Assembly (NCBI RefSeq): GCF_900128415.1
Contig: NZ_LT635772.1
Location: 1,922,001 to 1,986,000 of the forward strand
Direction of reading: 5' to 3'
DNA length: 64,000 bases
From: Anaerococcus mediterraneensis
GTDB lineage: Bacteria; Bacillota; Clostridia; Tissierellales; Peptoniphilaceae
A program made the translations under genes and the position numbers. This document shows, piece by piece, positions 54,284 through 63,504 of this stretch (positions are counted from its first letter, which is position 1; each line of letters begins with the position of its first letter). Below the pieces are notes generated by a model. The model was not told the origin of the DNA, searched no databases, and worked only from the letters and a program-made list of their open reading frames with translations.

Positions 54284-54727
54284 TTACTTAAGATCTAAAG
54301 TTTCTGGGAATTGTGCTTCATGGCCGTGTTCGCTACCTGCATAAACTCTAAGTTTTTTAGCCATAGCGCGTCCTAGCTTGTTGTGTGGAAGCATTCCTAC
54401 TATTGCGTGCTCTACAATTCTTTCTGGATATTTAGCTTTCATATCTTTGTATTTTGTGATTTTTAGACCGCCTGTGTATCCTGAATATCTCTTGTATTCT
54501 TTTTGATCTTCTTTGTTTCCAGTAAGAACTACTTTATCAGCATTGATAACTATAACATAATCTCCAGTATCAAAGTGTGGAGTAAATGTTGGTTTGTTCT
54601 TTCCTCTTAGTATTGCTGCAACTTGGCTTGCTAGTCTACCTAGAACCATGCCTTCTGCATCAACAACATACCATTTTCTTTCGATGTTTGATGGAGTCGC
54701 AGTCCATGTCTTTTGATGTTTCATCAT
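54284..54727 (-). CDS. rplM: 50S ribosomal protein L13
   Basis: About 146-147 residues. Segments [35 protein letters not shown] and [11 protein letters not shown] are uL13 signatures. Two ATG codons are adjacent; the second (54724) has better spacing from AGGAGG. A folded leader and a near-consensus promoter precede it. Confidence 0.97.
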   Translation of the reverse strand: MMKHQKTWTATPSNIERKWYVVDAEGMVLGRLASQVAAILRGKNKPTFTPHFDTGDYVIVINADKVVLTGNKEDQKEYKRYSGYTGGLKITKYKDMKAKYPERIVEHAIVGMLPHNKLGRAMAKKLRVYAGSEHGHEAQFPETLDLK

Positions 54728-54861
54728 ATCCTCCTAAATATTTTTCGGCTACCTTATTTAGACACCGCCTAGGCAGCTGGCGGCTTTACTCGTCCTGGCA
54801 TTTGTCTATCGCTTCCAGGATTAGCGACTTACTCGAACTTCAATAGAAGGTCTAAGTCGAC
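54728..54861 (-). ncRNA. L13-type ribosomal protein leader
   Basis: The transcribed region between the promoter and rplM is unusually GC-rich and full of inverted repeats: CCTGGAAGC/TGCCAGG, CCGCC/GGCGG and GACCTTC/GAAG-type arms. A structured 5' leader that binds L13 for autoregulation is known in Firmicutes. The identification rests on position and evident structure, not on a covariance match. Confidence 0.6.
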
Positions 54862-54867
54862 TCATAT

Positions 54868-54896
54868 ATAATACTGTATTTTCCAATAAAAGTCAA
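54868..54896 (-). promoter_or_regulatory. rplM-rpsI promoter
   Basis: TTGACT, exactly 17 bp, TATTAT on the minus strand. It begins three bases after the trkH stop codon, so no terminator separates trkH from rplM. Confidence 0.8.
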
Positions 54897-54898
54897 TT

Positions 54899-56359
54899 TT
54901 ATTTGTTGGATATATTCCTGTAGGTATGTGGTACAAATAATAAAAGCATAGGGTAGATTTCTAGCCTACCAAAAAGCATAGCAATTGTGAGGGTGACCTT
55001 GCTTAGGCCTGAAAGTTTGGCAAAGCTTGTTATTGGCCCATATTCGCCAAGACCAGGACCTACATTGTTGTAGGTTGTAGCAACTGCCTCAAAGGCTGAT
55101 TCGAAATTTCCTATATCTATACTTACTATAAATAAAAATATGATAAAGAGCATTATATATATTACCAAGTATTTATTTACAGAATCCTCAACTTCCTTAT
55201 CAATTTTTTTATTATCCATTTTATTAACTGTGATTCTTTTTGGGTTTACAACTCGTCTTATATTGTTTATTGTAGATTTTACAAGGATCAAAACTCTTGA
55301 TACCTTTATGCCTCCTGCAGTCGACCCAGCACAGCCTCCTATAAACATCAATAAGATTAGGATAATCCTAGAAAATAAAGGCCAAGCTCCAAAATCTGCT
55401 GAGACAAAACCTGTCGTTGTTATAATCGAGGAGACAGCAAAGAGTGATTGAACACCCGTATAGGCAAGGCTATCATACATTCCCCTTATATTAATAAAGA
55501 TCAAAAGGCTTGATATGCCTATGATCCCCAGATACCAGTAGAGCTCTTCTGATTTAAACTCTTCCCTAACAGATTTTATTATTGCAAAATAATATAAATT
55601 GAAATTTATACCAAACATTATCATGGCTATGGATAGGACCATTTCTATATACCTGGAATCATAATATCCGATAGATAGTCCCTTGTTGCCAAAGCCACCT
55701 GTACCTGCTGTACCCATGGCGTAGATGAGCGAATCAAATAAACTCATCCCTCCTGCCATTAGGAATATAGTTGTTATTGCTGTCATAAGCAAATAGATAA
55801 TATATAAAACCCTAGCGGTTTGGCCAAGTCTTGGGGTGATTTTGCCAAAAGAAGGGCCTGGCATTTCTTGCCTAAGAAGTGATGAGGACTCGGTATTTGC
55901 CTTTGGCAAGATCGCCAAGGTAAAAACCAAGATCCCCATACCCCCTATAAGGTGGGATAGGGAACGCCAAAATATAATAGAATGTGGCAAAAGCTCTACA
56001 TCAACAGCTACCGATGCCCCACAGGTTGTAAAACCTGATGCCATTTCAAAGATAGCATCTATCATTGTAGGGTAGTTGCTTGGTGTCAAAAATAAGGGTA
56101 TTGCCCCTATTACTGAAAATAAGACCCAGCAAAATGCTGTGATAAACATGGCTTCTTTAGTGTAGATGTGACCATCTTCATCACCTAGTTTGACTAAAAT
56201 AGCCCCTCCGATTAGGCAAATAATGATTGGTATCAAAAAATTTATTTTATCAAGAGTTGATTCCCTATACAAAAATCCTATCAACAAGGGTATGGCCATG
56301 AGGGCTGCCAAAACCTGTAGGAGCCTGCCTAGGGTGTGGTTAATTATTTTTAAATTCAT
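54899..56359 (-). CDS. trkH: TrkH family potassium uptake protein
   Basis: 486 residues with the four pore repeats of TrkH/KtrB channels. Selectivity-filter-like segments TTCGASV, GTGGFGNKG, ITTTGF and the fourth VGPGLGEYG are visible. It imports potassium driven by ion gradients and is gated by TrkA. It overlaps trkA by an ATGA junction. Confidence 0.93.
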   Translation of the reverse strand: MNLKIINHTLGRLLQVLAALMAIPLLIGFLYRESTLDKINFLIPIIICLIGGAILVKLGDEDGHIYTKEAMFITAFCWVLFSVIGAIPLFLTPSNYPTMIDAIFEMASGFTTCGASVAVDVELLPHSIIFWRSLSHLIGGMGILVFTLAILPKANTESSSLLRQEMPGPSFGKITPRLGQTARVLYIIYLLMTAITTIFLMAGGMSLFDSLIYAMGTAGTGGFGNKGLSIGYYDSRYIEMVLSIAMIMFGINFNLYYFAIIKSVREEFKSEELYWYLGIIGISSLLIFINIRGMYDSLAYTGVQSLFAVSSIITTTGFVSADFGAWPLFSRIILILLMFIGGCAGSTAGGIKVSRVLILVKSTINNIRRVVNPKRITVNKMDNKKIDKEVEDSVNKYLVIYIMLFIIFLFIVSIDIGNFESAFEAVATTYNNVGPGLGEYGPITSFAKLSGLSKVTLTIAMLFGRLEIYPMLLLFVPHTYRNISNK

Positions 56360-57735
56360 TTCTTCTCCAATATATCATCTAAGACCTTGAAGGTATGGTT
56401 GGTTGTAGCTACAAGGACAGAATCGCCTAGGCTTATTTTTGAGTCACCATTTGGGACTTCTATCTGATCGTTGATATCATTGTGGTTTATAGCTAGGACT
56501 AGGCTATCATCTCTGATGGCCAAGTCTTTTAGAGGCCTATCTAAAATCTTCGAGTGTTCTATAGCCTTAAATTCTATGACTTCTACCTTATCATCTTCTA
56601 GCCTATATAGGGATGATATGGACTCTCCTCTGGCGTTGACCTTGCTTCTGACATATCTTGTTATAACATCAGATGCAGCCTTTTTTGGGGCAAAGGTTGT
56701 ATCTATATCTATAATTCCGGTCATTTTTATTAGCTTGGTCCTATTTACCTTGGCTATTACTTTTTTGACCCCATATTTTTGGGCAAGGAGGGACATCAAA
56801 ATATTTTCCTCATCTATGCCTGTCAGAGATATGAGGGCATCAAAATGGTCTATCCTCATCTCTTCTAAAAGCTCTGGGTTTGACCCATCAGCATTTATAA
56901 CTACAGCCTTAGAATACATCTCGCCTATGTCTTCTGCTCTTTTTTTATCTATCTCTATAACAGTCACATTAAATCCATGCTCTAAGAGGAGTCCTACAAG
57001 ATATTTTGAGATTTTTCCTGCACCTACAACCATGACATTTTTTATATCATAGGAGTCTTTTTGTTCTTTTTTATAAAAGGTGTCTACAGATCTCTTTTCA
57101 CCAATTATATATATTTTGTCATCAGCCTTTAGGATGTCATCACCATGGGGGATATTTATATCTCCACCAGAATTGACTATGCCTATCAGAGTATGATAAT
57201 TTTCAGAAAAACTCTTTAGGTCAGATATTTTTTTGCCATCAAGGTCTGAGTCCTTATCTATAACTAGCTCCATCATTATGGCTTTATCCCCAAAAAAGCT
57301 TTCTACATTTAGGGCATGAGAATATTTTAAAGTCCTTTGTATATCCTTAGCTGCTATATATTCTGGATTTATAACAGCCTTGGCAGAACAAATCTCGCCT
57401 ATCATATCCTGGCGCTTTATGTATTGAGGATGTCTGAGCCTGACCATGATATTTTTAGCTCCCATTTTTTTGGCAAAAACTGATGCTATAAAATTGACAT
57501 CATCAGATAGGGTTACAGCTATAAAAAGATCGCAGTCACTAACACCTGCTTCTTCTAGGACCTCTATGTCCCTACCATCACCCAAAAGTCCCATTATATC
57601 ATTACTTGAAAGCAGCCTTGTTAGAACTTCTTTGCTCTTGTCTATGACAACTATATTATGATTTTCCATGGAATTTGCCAGATCACTTGTTATAAATGAG
57701 CCTACCTTTCCAGCTCCTAAGATTATAATGTTCAT
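56356..57735 (-). CDS. trkA: Trk system potassium regulatory protein TrkA
   Basis: 459 residues, two tandem RCK units. GAGKVGSF at 7-14 and GAGKISKY near 233 are the two NAD-binding loops; each is followed by an RCK_C domain. Cytoplasmic gating subunit of the TrkH channel. TAGGAG supports the start. An ATAAGCTTAT palindrome lies about 40 bp upstream in the promoter region. Confidence 0.94.
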   Translation of the reverse strand: MNIIILGAGKVGSFITSDLANSMENHNIVVIDKSKEVLTRLLSSNDIMGLLGDGRDIEVLEEAGVSDCDLFIAVTLSDDVNFIASVFAKKMGAKNIMVRLRHPQYIKRQDMIGEICSAKAVINPEYIAAKDIQRTLKYSHALNVESFFGDKAIMMELVIDKDSDLDGKKISDLKSFSENYHTLIGIVNSGGDINIPHGDDILKADDKIYIIGEKRSVDTFYKKEQKDSYDIKNVMVVGAGKISKYLVGLLLEHGFNVTVIEIDKKRAEDIGEMYSKAVVINADGSNPELLEEMRIDHFDALISLTGIDEENILMSLLAQKYGVKKVIAKVNRTKLIKMTGIIDIDTTFAPKKAASDVITRYVRSKVNARGESISSLYRLEDDKVEVIEFKAIEHSKILDRPLKDLAIRDDSLVLAINHNDINDQIEVPNGDSKISLGDSVLVATTNHTFKVLDDILEKK

Positions 57736-57912
57736 TTAAACTCCTAAAATTATGTAAATATACTATCTTATCAAATAAGCTTATAACAAATGTAGGAAAG
57801 TTTCAAGCCTTGTTTATAGCATATTAGATTTAAAATAATTTCTATATTAATTATATGTTTTTTTAATAAAATTTTAAACTAAAATCCTTATATGCTTTAA
57901 AAAAGAAAAAGC

Positions 57913-57958
57913 CCCTTATTATAAGACATAGGACTGGATATGTCTTAAAATAAGGGGT
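57913..57958 (-). terminator. Terminator of potABCD
   Basis: Long stem with CCCCTTATT and TAAGACATA arms and their complements around an 8-base loop, one bulged base on a side, then GCTTTTTCTTTTTT on the minus strand. Confidence 0.88.
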
Positions 57959-58001
57959 TGGTATTGTATTTGTTAGATAAAACTTTTTACATAGGATGAT
58001 T

Positions 58002-59087
58002 TTATTTTTCATCTAGGTTTGGAGATATTTTTAAATCCAAAAATAGGTCGTTGTATAAGATTGTCTTTTCCTTGCCCAGGTCTTTGAAGACCTCCAAATG
58101 GTCTATATATCCATCATCTGGGTAGAGGGTTTTATCATTTGTCATCTCTTCTGACAAATAGTCTTTGGCTTTTGTATTTGGGGTTGAATAGCAGACATAC
58201 TCTGTATTTTTGGCTGCTACCTCAGGCCTTAGAAGATAATTTATAAAGGCATAGGCCGCCTCTGTATTTTTACTTGTTTTTGGTATAACAACTGTATCAA
58301 ACCAAATATTTGACCCATCTTTGGGTATGACATAATCTAGGTCCTCATTTTCTTCTTTTGCCATAGCTGCCTCACCAGAAAAGCTTATACCAACATTTGC
58401 TTCTCCCTGGGCCAAATACATCTTTATCTCATCTGCCAAGATTGCCTTGACATTATTCATAAAACCTGCTAGGTATTTTTGAGTTTGTATTAGGACTTTT
58501 TCATCAGTCGTATTTAGGCTATAACCCTGGGCCAATAGTCCTATGCCCAGCGTTTCCCTAGCTCCATCAAAGGATAGGATCTCGCCCTTAAATTTCTCAT
58601 CCCAAAGATTTTTCCAAGAATCAAAGTCTTCTGCCTTATATTTTTGCCTATTATAAATTATGCCTAAAGATCCCCAAAAGTATGGAATTGAATATTCATT
58701 ATTTGGATCATAGTCTAGGTTTAAAAACCTAGGGTCAATATTTTCTAGTCCCTTTATTTTTTTATGGTCTAGTTTTTTTAAAAGACCCTTATCCCTCATC
58801 ATCTCTACTGTGTATTCTGATGGAAAGGTCAAATCGTATTGGGTTTTGCCTTGCTCAATTTTTGCCATCATGGCTTCGTTAGAGTCAAAGGTTTCATAAA
58901 TTACATTATAGCCAGTTTCTTTTTCAAAATCTTTTATGATCTCTGGATCTATATAGTCTCCCCAATTATATAAGTAAAGATCCATATTAGTTGATTTGAT
59001 ATTTTTTTTACCTACATTCTTTTCAAATATAAACAAAATCCCAACAAGAGCAAAAATTGCAATTATAAATCTATAAACTTTATTCAT
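58002..59087 (-). CDS. potD: Spermidine/putrescine-binding protein PotD
   Basis: 361 residues. An N-terminal helix (about 5-21) without a lipobox Cys suggests a membrane-anchored form. The mature part begins LYLYNWGDYIDPEII, followed by FDSNEAMMAKIEQG and YDLTFPSEYTVEMM, PotD signatures. It collects polyamines for the importer. It overlaps potC by 8 bp. Confidence 0.92.
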   Translation of the reverse strand: MNKVYRFIIAIFALVGILFIFEKNVGKKNIKSTNMDLYLYNWGDYIDPEIIKDFEKETGYNVIYETFDSNEAMMAKIEQGKTQYDLTFPSEYTVEMMRDKGLLKKLDHKKIKGLENIDPRFLNLDYDPNNEYSIPYFWGSLGIIYNRQKYKAEDFDSWKNLWDEKFKGEILSFDGARETLGIGLLAQGYSLNTTDEKVLIQTQKYLAGFMNNVKAILADEIKMYLAQGEANVGISFSGEAAMAKEENEDLDYVIPKDGSNIWFDTVVIPKTSKNTEAAYAFINYLLRPEVAAKNTEYVCYSTPNTKAKDYLSEEMTNDKTLYPDDGYIDHLEVFKDLGKEKTILYNDLFLDLKISPNLDEK

Positions 59088-59880
59088 ACTTCCTGCCCTT
59101 TCTTTCCTTGCTCTCTATAATATAATAGCCAATCACCATCAAAAGAGATATTAAAAATATAATCGATGATAGGGCGTTGATTTCTAGCGAAATCCCCCTC
59201 CTAACCCTAGAATAAATCTCTATAGAAAGGGTTGAGAATCCTGATCCTGTGACAAAAAACGAAACAGCAAAATCATCTAGGGAATAGGTCAAGGCCATAA
59301 AAAATCCTGCAAAGACACCACTAGATATATTTGGCAAAATAATCTTGTTTAGTATTGTCATATCGCTTGCACCCAAGTCCTCAGCTGCCTTCATCATGTC
59401 AGAATTTAGGGCATAAAGCCTTGGCAAAACCATAAGGACAACTATGGGTATAGAAAAGGCCACATGGGCTGCCAATACCGAGAAAAAGCCCATTGGGATT
59501 TTTACCAAAAAGCTAAAGAGGATCAGAAACGAAGCCCCCATCATAACATCTGGCAAAACCATAAGGACAGAATTGAGTCCCAAGATTTTCTTTTTCATCT
59601 TTTTGCTTTTCATATAATAAATCGATATAGCCCCCAAGGTCCCGATAATAGTTGCCAATATGGATGACAAAAGGGCAAGGATTATTGTATTTATAGCTAT
59701 GGAAATAAGCCTAGGATCATCAAAAATAGCCCTATAATTCTCTAGAGAAAAACCCTCAAAGGAGTTCATGGTTGATCCGCTATTAAAAGAATAGATAATC
59801 AAATAGGCTAGGGGCAAATACATGATTACAAAAACAAAAATTAGATAGATATTTGCCAGGCTAAATTTTTTATCTTTCAT
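59080..59880 (-). CDS. potC: Polyamine ABC transporter permease PotC
   Basis: 266 residues, six helices. The start PLAYLIIYSFNSG and the EAA loop AAEDLGASDMTILNKIILP are PotC-like. It partners PotB. GGGGG precedes the ATG; overlaps potB by 11 bp. Confidence 0.93.
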   Translation of the reverse strand: MKDKKFSLANIYLIFVFVIMYLPLAYLIIYSFNSGSTMNSFEGFSLENYRAIFDDPRLISIAINTIILALLSSILATIIGTLGAISIYYMKSKKMKKKILGLNSVLMVLPDVMMGASFLILFSFLVKIPMGFFSVLAAHVAFSIPIVVLMVLPRLYALNSDMMKAAEDLGASDMTILNKIILPNISSGVFAGFFMALTYSLDDFAVSFFVTGSGFSTLSIEIYSRVRRGISLEINALSSIIFLISLLMVIGYYIIESKERKGRKYE

Positions 59881-60667
59881 TTCCAGCCCCCTTTTTATTT
59901 AGGTATGAGATAACAGCAAACATTATGACTATGAGGACAAGACCAATGGTAGATCCCATCCCCCAGTTTTGAGTCACCAGATAATGTTGCTCGACTGCTG
60001 TACCTAGGGTTATTATCTTGTTGCCCCCTATGATCCTTGTTATCAAAAACAAAGATAAGGAGGGAATAAACACTGCTTGGACTCCAGCCAAAACTCCATC
60101 CATAGATAGGGGTAGGATTATTTTTCTGAAGGTCTGAAGCCTTGTTGCTCCCAAGTCTTGACTAGCTATGATATATTCATTTGGTATAGAGTCAATAGAC
60201 CTAAATATCGGCAAAATCATAAAGGGTAGCTCTACATAGGCTGCTACAAAGATAAAGGCTGGTGTAGTAAAGAGTATTCCCTTTTCTGCCAATCCCAAAA
60301 ATCCTGCTATGGCTCCATTTTTATTAAAAAGTCCTATAAAGGCATAGGCTTTTAAAACTAAATTTATCCAAGTAGGCAAGATTACTAGCAAAAGTATAAG
60401 GCCCTTGTGTTTGAGCTTTGTCAAAAAGTAGGCAAAAGGATAGGCCCACAAAAGTGTAAAGGCAGTTATGACAAAGGCTGTCAAAAAAGAGTTGAGAGTC
60501 ATCACTATATAATTTTTGCTAGAAAAATAGGCTATATAATTATCAAAGGTAAAATTGCCATAAATATCAAAAAATGACTTATAAAATAGCAATAAAATAG
60601 GTGCGATTATAAAAATCAGGATCCAAATATAGTATATAAAGGTCAATTTTTGGTATTTTTTAGCCAT
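59870..60667 (-). CDS. potB: Polyamine ABC transporter permease PotB
   Basis: About 265 residues, six helices, EAA loop [19 protein letters not shown]. The start is the ATG at 60667, seven bases after AGGAG and inside the end of potA; the ATG at 60685 lacks such a site. Together with PotC it forms the polyamine channel. Confidence 0.93.
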   Translation of the reverse strand: MAKKYQKLTFIYYIWILIFIIAPILLLFYKSFFDIYGNFTFDNYIAYFSSKNYIVMTLNSFLTAFVITAFTLLWAYPFAYFLTKLKHKGLILLLVILPTWINLVLKAYAFIGLFNKNGAIAGFLGLAEKGILFTTPAFIFVAAYVELPFMILPIFRSIDSIPNEYIIASQDLGATRLQTFRKIILPLSMDGVLAGVQAVFIPSLSLFLITRIIGGNKIITLGTAVEQHYLVTQNWGMGSTIGLVLIVIMFAVISYLNKKGAGNER

Positions 60668-61772
60668 CGCTTTCTCCTGTCGCATATTTTTCTATTCTCT
60701 TATCAAAGTCATCTTCGCTTTCGTTGTAGCGCATAACGTGGATATTTTCCGGTTCTATATCTATGCCTATATCATCTCCCTCTTCAAAATGACGGGTTGT
60801 ATGGATTTTCCATCTGAAATCTGCCTTGTCATAGCAAATAAGTTCATTAAAGACCCCACGGAATAAAATATTATCCACGTTGACAACTATATCCGCACCA
60901 TCAACAGGCACTACATTTATATCCTCAGGCCTGATGACGACTTCTACCTTTTCATTTTTATTTATACCTGCATCTGAACAGTCAAAAACTTTGCCAGAAA
61001 ATTCTACCTTGTAGTCATCAACCATCCTTGCTTCTAGGATATTTGAATCTCCGATAAATTCTGCAACATACCTATTTATTGGCTCGTCATAGATATCCTT
61101 TGGTGGACCTTGTTGGACAATTTTGCCCTTATCCATGACAAAAATCCAATCGCTCATAGCTAGGGCTTCTTCTTGGTCGTGGGTTACGAAAACGAAGGTT
61201 ATGCCAAGCTCCCATTGGAGGTCACGAAGGAGGACTTGCATGGATTTTCTAAGCTTCATATCTAGGGCTGATAGGGGCTCATCTAAAAGCAAAACATCAG
61301 GTTTATTGACTATAGCACGGGCTATGGCCACCCTTTGCTTTTGCCCACCAGACATCTGAGAAACCTCACGTTTTTCAAAGCCAGATAGGTTTACCATCTC
61401 CAAGGCCTTTTTCACTTCTTCTTTTATTATTTTTTTGTCAGTTTTTTTGATCTCTAGGCCAAAGGCTACATTATCATAGACATTCATATGGGGAAAAAGC
61501 GAATAATTTTGGAAAACTGTATTTACAGTTCTCTTGTTGGCTGGTACATCCCCTACGTTTTGGCCATTTATATATACATTTCCCTTGTTTGGCTCCAAAA
61601 ATCCTGCTATCAAATTCAAAATAGTAGTCTTGCCACAACCTGAAGGACCCAAAAGCGTATAAAATTTGCCTTTTTCTAGCTCTAGGTCGACAGATTTTAG
61701 GATCTCTTCGTCATCATAAAACTTGGAGACCCCATCCAAGACTACTGAGTACTTATCATAATTTTCTATCAT
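60660..61772 (-). CDS. potA: Polyamine ABC transporter ATPase PotA
   Basis: 370 residues. Walker [10 protein letters not shown] near 42, signature [14 protein letters not shown], Walker [12 protein letters not shown], then a TOBE regulatory domain from about 270 ([12 protein letters not shown]). First gene of potABCD. Upstream, TGGTATACT forms an extended -10 promoter (61804-61812). Confidence 0.93.
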   Translation of the reverse strand: MIENYDKYSVVLDGVSKFYDDEEILKSVDLELEKGKFYTLLGPSGCGKTTILNLIAGFLEPNKGNVYINGQNVGDVPANKRTVNTVFQNYSLFPHMNVYDNVAFGLEIKKTDKKIIKEEVKKALEMVNLSGFEKREVSQMSGGQKQRVAIARAIVNKPDVLLLDEPLSALDMKLRKSMQVLLRDLQWELGITFVFVTHDQEEALAMSDWIFVMDKGKIVQQGPPKDIYDEPINRYVAEFIGDSNILEARMVDDYKVEFSGKVFDCSDAGINKNEKVEVVIRPEDINVVPVDGADIVVNVDNILFRGVFNELICYDKADFRWKIHTTRHFEEGDDIGIDIEPENIHVMRYNESEDDFDKRIEKYATGESDG

Positions 61773-61803
61773 CTTCTCACCCCTATTCTTTCTTATAATA
61801 AAA

Positions 61804-61812
61804 AGTATACCA
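61804..61812 (-). promoter_or_regulatory. pot operon promoter, extended -10
   Basis: TGGTATACT on the minus strand, an extended -10 shape like that in front of glnN; the -35 hexamer is weak. Confidence 0.4.
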
Positions 61813-61848
61813 CATATATTGCAAAAAACCTTGATCCCATATTTATTT

Positions 61849-61881
61849 AGATTAAAAATAACCTGGAGGTCTCTCCAGGTT
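61849..61881 (-). terminator. Terminator hairpin, left copy of duplicated target
   Basis: AACCTGGAG/CTCCAGGTT stem with a 4-base loop, followed on the minus strand by TTATTTTTAATC. It now ends the transposase transcript. Confidence 0.75.
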
Positions 61882-61900
61882 CAGAGCGTCGACAAACCCG

Positions 61901-63367
61901 CTAATAAATTGGGATTGTTGGCGCTTTTTCTATATTTATTTTAAAATATATTAATTTTTCAAATAATAACGTAAATTCTTTAGTAAACAGAGGAAAATTA
62001 CCTCCATCTCCGTCTAATCTATCCAGTAATTTTGCTAATTTTTTTATATTTAGGCACGCAAAAGTTAGTGCCGCTTTCATACTCATTTTTTCCTTACCTA
62101 TCATATTGGTATATCTAAAACTATGGTATTCTTTAGCACTTCCGAATTGTCTTTCTATTGTTTCTTTTCTTTGCTTATATTCTGCTTTTCCTGCTTTGGT
62201 TAGTCTGTACCATTCACAATAGTCTATGTATCCTTGCCATATATGCCTTATTATTACTTTTACCTTGCTTTTACTTTTTGTACATTTGCTTAAAGATGGG
62301 CAGTCTTCACATAAGCTTTTCTTGCTTTTATATATTCTGTAGCCTTCTCGTTTTGTTGTTGAGTACAGGAGTATTTTGTTTTCTGGGCATATGTAGCAGT
62401 CGTTCGTTTCGTCATATTTATATTCTTTTGGATAGAAAGATTCTTTATCGTTTCTTCTTCCTTTTGGTTTTGTATATGGTAAGACTGGCATTATTCCTTT
62501 TTCTATTAGTTCTTTTGCTATTGCTGGTATTTTGTATCCTGCATCCATTACTATCTTTTCTGACTTGTATTTTTCTAATTTTTCTTTGAAGAATGATGGG
62601 AAGGTTGTTGAGTCGTGTAGGTTTCCTGGATAGGCTTTGTATCCTAAGATCCATCCATTTTTATCACATGATGTTTGGATTGAGTATGCGTATACTTCTT
62701 TGTGGTTTCCTTTATGGAATAGTCCACTTTCTGGATCTGTTGTTGATTGACTTATTTCTTTTTCTTCTAATATTTCACCATCTGGGTAATCAAAGTCATC
62801 TTTTCCATTTTTGTTTCTGTCTTCATTTACTTCTTTTTCTAGTTTTCTTTGATAGGATTTTACTTTTTTCTTTATTTTTACTTTTTGACTTTTATGTCTG
62901 TTGGCGTGGGCTTTTACATGGGTTGAGTCTACAAATTGTATTTTTGTGTCTACGAATCCATAGCTCATTGCTTGGTCTAGGATGTTTTCGAATATTTGAT
63001 TGAATATGTCTGTGTTTTTAAATCTTCTTTCATAGTTTTTCCCGAAGGTTGAGAAGTGTGGAACTTTATCGTAGAAGTCTAGACCTAAAAACCATCGATA
63101 GGCTATGTTTACTTCTACTTCTCTTATTGTTTGCCTCATGCTGTTTATGTTGAAGAAGTATTGTAGGATTACAAGCTTTATTAATACTACTGGGTCTATA
63201 CTTGGTCTTCCTGTTGTTTGTGAGTATTTATCTTCTACTAGATCGTATATGAAGTTGAAGTCTATGTATTTGTCTATTTTTCTTAATATGTGATCTTTTG
63301 GGACCAATTGTTCTACTGATACCATTTGAACTTGTTCGGTGTTATTTTTTTCATTTTTGTATAGCAT
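61901..63367 (-). CDS. IS1182 family transposase
   Basis: About 488 residues. An N-terminal DUF772-like part (TGRPSIDPVVLIKLVILQYF, RQTIREVEVNIAYRWFLGL) is followed by a DDE catalytic region: Asp in QFVDSTHVKAHAN, Asp in KIVMDAGYKIP and Glu in RKETIERQFGSAKEYHSFRY. A Cys-rich insert (CYICPENK, CEDCPSLSKC) is usual in the family. I take the ATG at 63367, just after GGAGG, as the start. The frame is intact, so the element may be active. Confidence 0.93.
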   Translation of the reverse strand: MLYKNEKNNTEQVQMVSVEQLVPKDHILRKIDKYIDFNFIYDLVEDKYSQTTGRPSIDPVVLIKLVILQYFFNINSMRQTIREVEVNIAYRWFLGLDFYDKVPHFSTFGKNYERRFKNTDIFNQIFENILDQAMSYGFVDTKIQFVDSTHVKAHANRHKSQKVKIKKKVKSYQRKLEKEVNEDRNKNGKDDFDYPDGEILEEKEISQSTTDPESGLFHKGNHKEVYAYSIQTSCDKNGWILGYKAYPGNLHDSTTFPSFFKEKLEKYKSEKIVMDAGYKIPAIAKELIEKGIMPVLPYTKPKGRRNDKESFYPKEYKYDETNDCYICPENKILLYSTTKREGYRIYKSKKSLCEDCPSLSKCTKSKSKVKVIIRHIWQGYIDYCEWYRLTKAGKAEYKQRKETIERQFGSAKEYHSFRYTNMIGKEKMSMKAALTFACLNIKKLAKLLDRLDGDGGNFPLFTKEFTLLFEKLIYFKINIEKAPTIPIY

Positions 63368-63433
63368 AACTTCCTCCATCTTTAGTATACTTATACCCAA
63401 AAATGGCTTGATTTAAGCGTTTATCGCATAGAA

Positions 63434-63466
63434 AAAGTAGATGAAGTTTTGTTTTTCATCTACTTT
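63434..63466 (-). terminator. Inward-facing terminator-like hairpin at the IS end
   Basis: Perfect 12-bp stem AAAGTAGATGAA/TTCATCTACTTT followed on the minus strand by TTTTC, between the right IS end and the transposase start. It could stop outside transcription from entering the transposase gene. Confidence 0.6.
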
Positions 63467-63504
63467 GTCTACAGTCTGAACCTGGAGGTCTCTCCAGGTT
63501 ATTT

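Larger units (their letters stand above)
61860..63500. mobile_element. IS1182-like insertion sequence with 22-bp target duplication
   Basis: The element proper spans 61882-63478 (1597 bp). Its ends are imperfect inverted repeats: CAGAGCGTCGACAAA at the left and, read inward, CAGACTGTAGACAAA at the right (12 of 15 identical). It is flanked by an identical 22-bp direct repeat (61860-61881 and 63479-63500) with arms AACCTGGAG and CTCCAGGTT. Because the asymmetric centre GTCT has the same orientation in both, this is a target duplication and not part of the inverted repeat. The duplicated target is itself a terminator hairpin. Confidence 0.85.

Noticed and set aside
61860..63500. The 22-bp flanks as terminal inverted repeats of the IS
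   Set aside because: The asymmetric centre has the same orientation at both ends, so the flanks are a direct repeat; the true inverted ends lie just inside.
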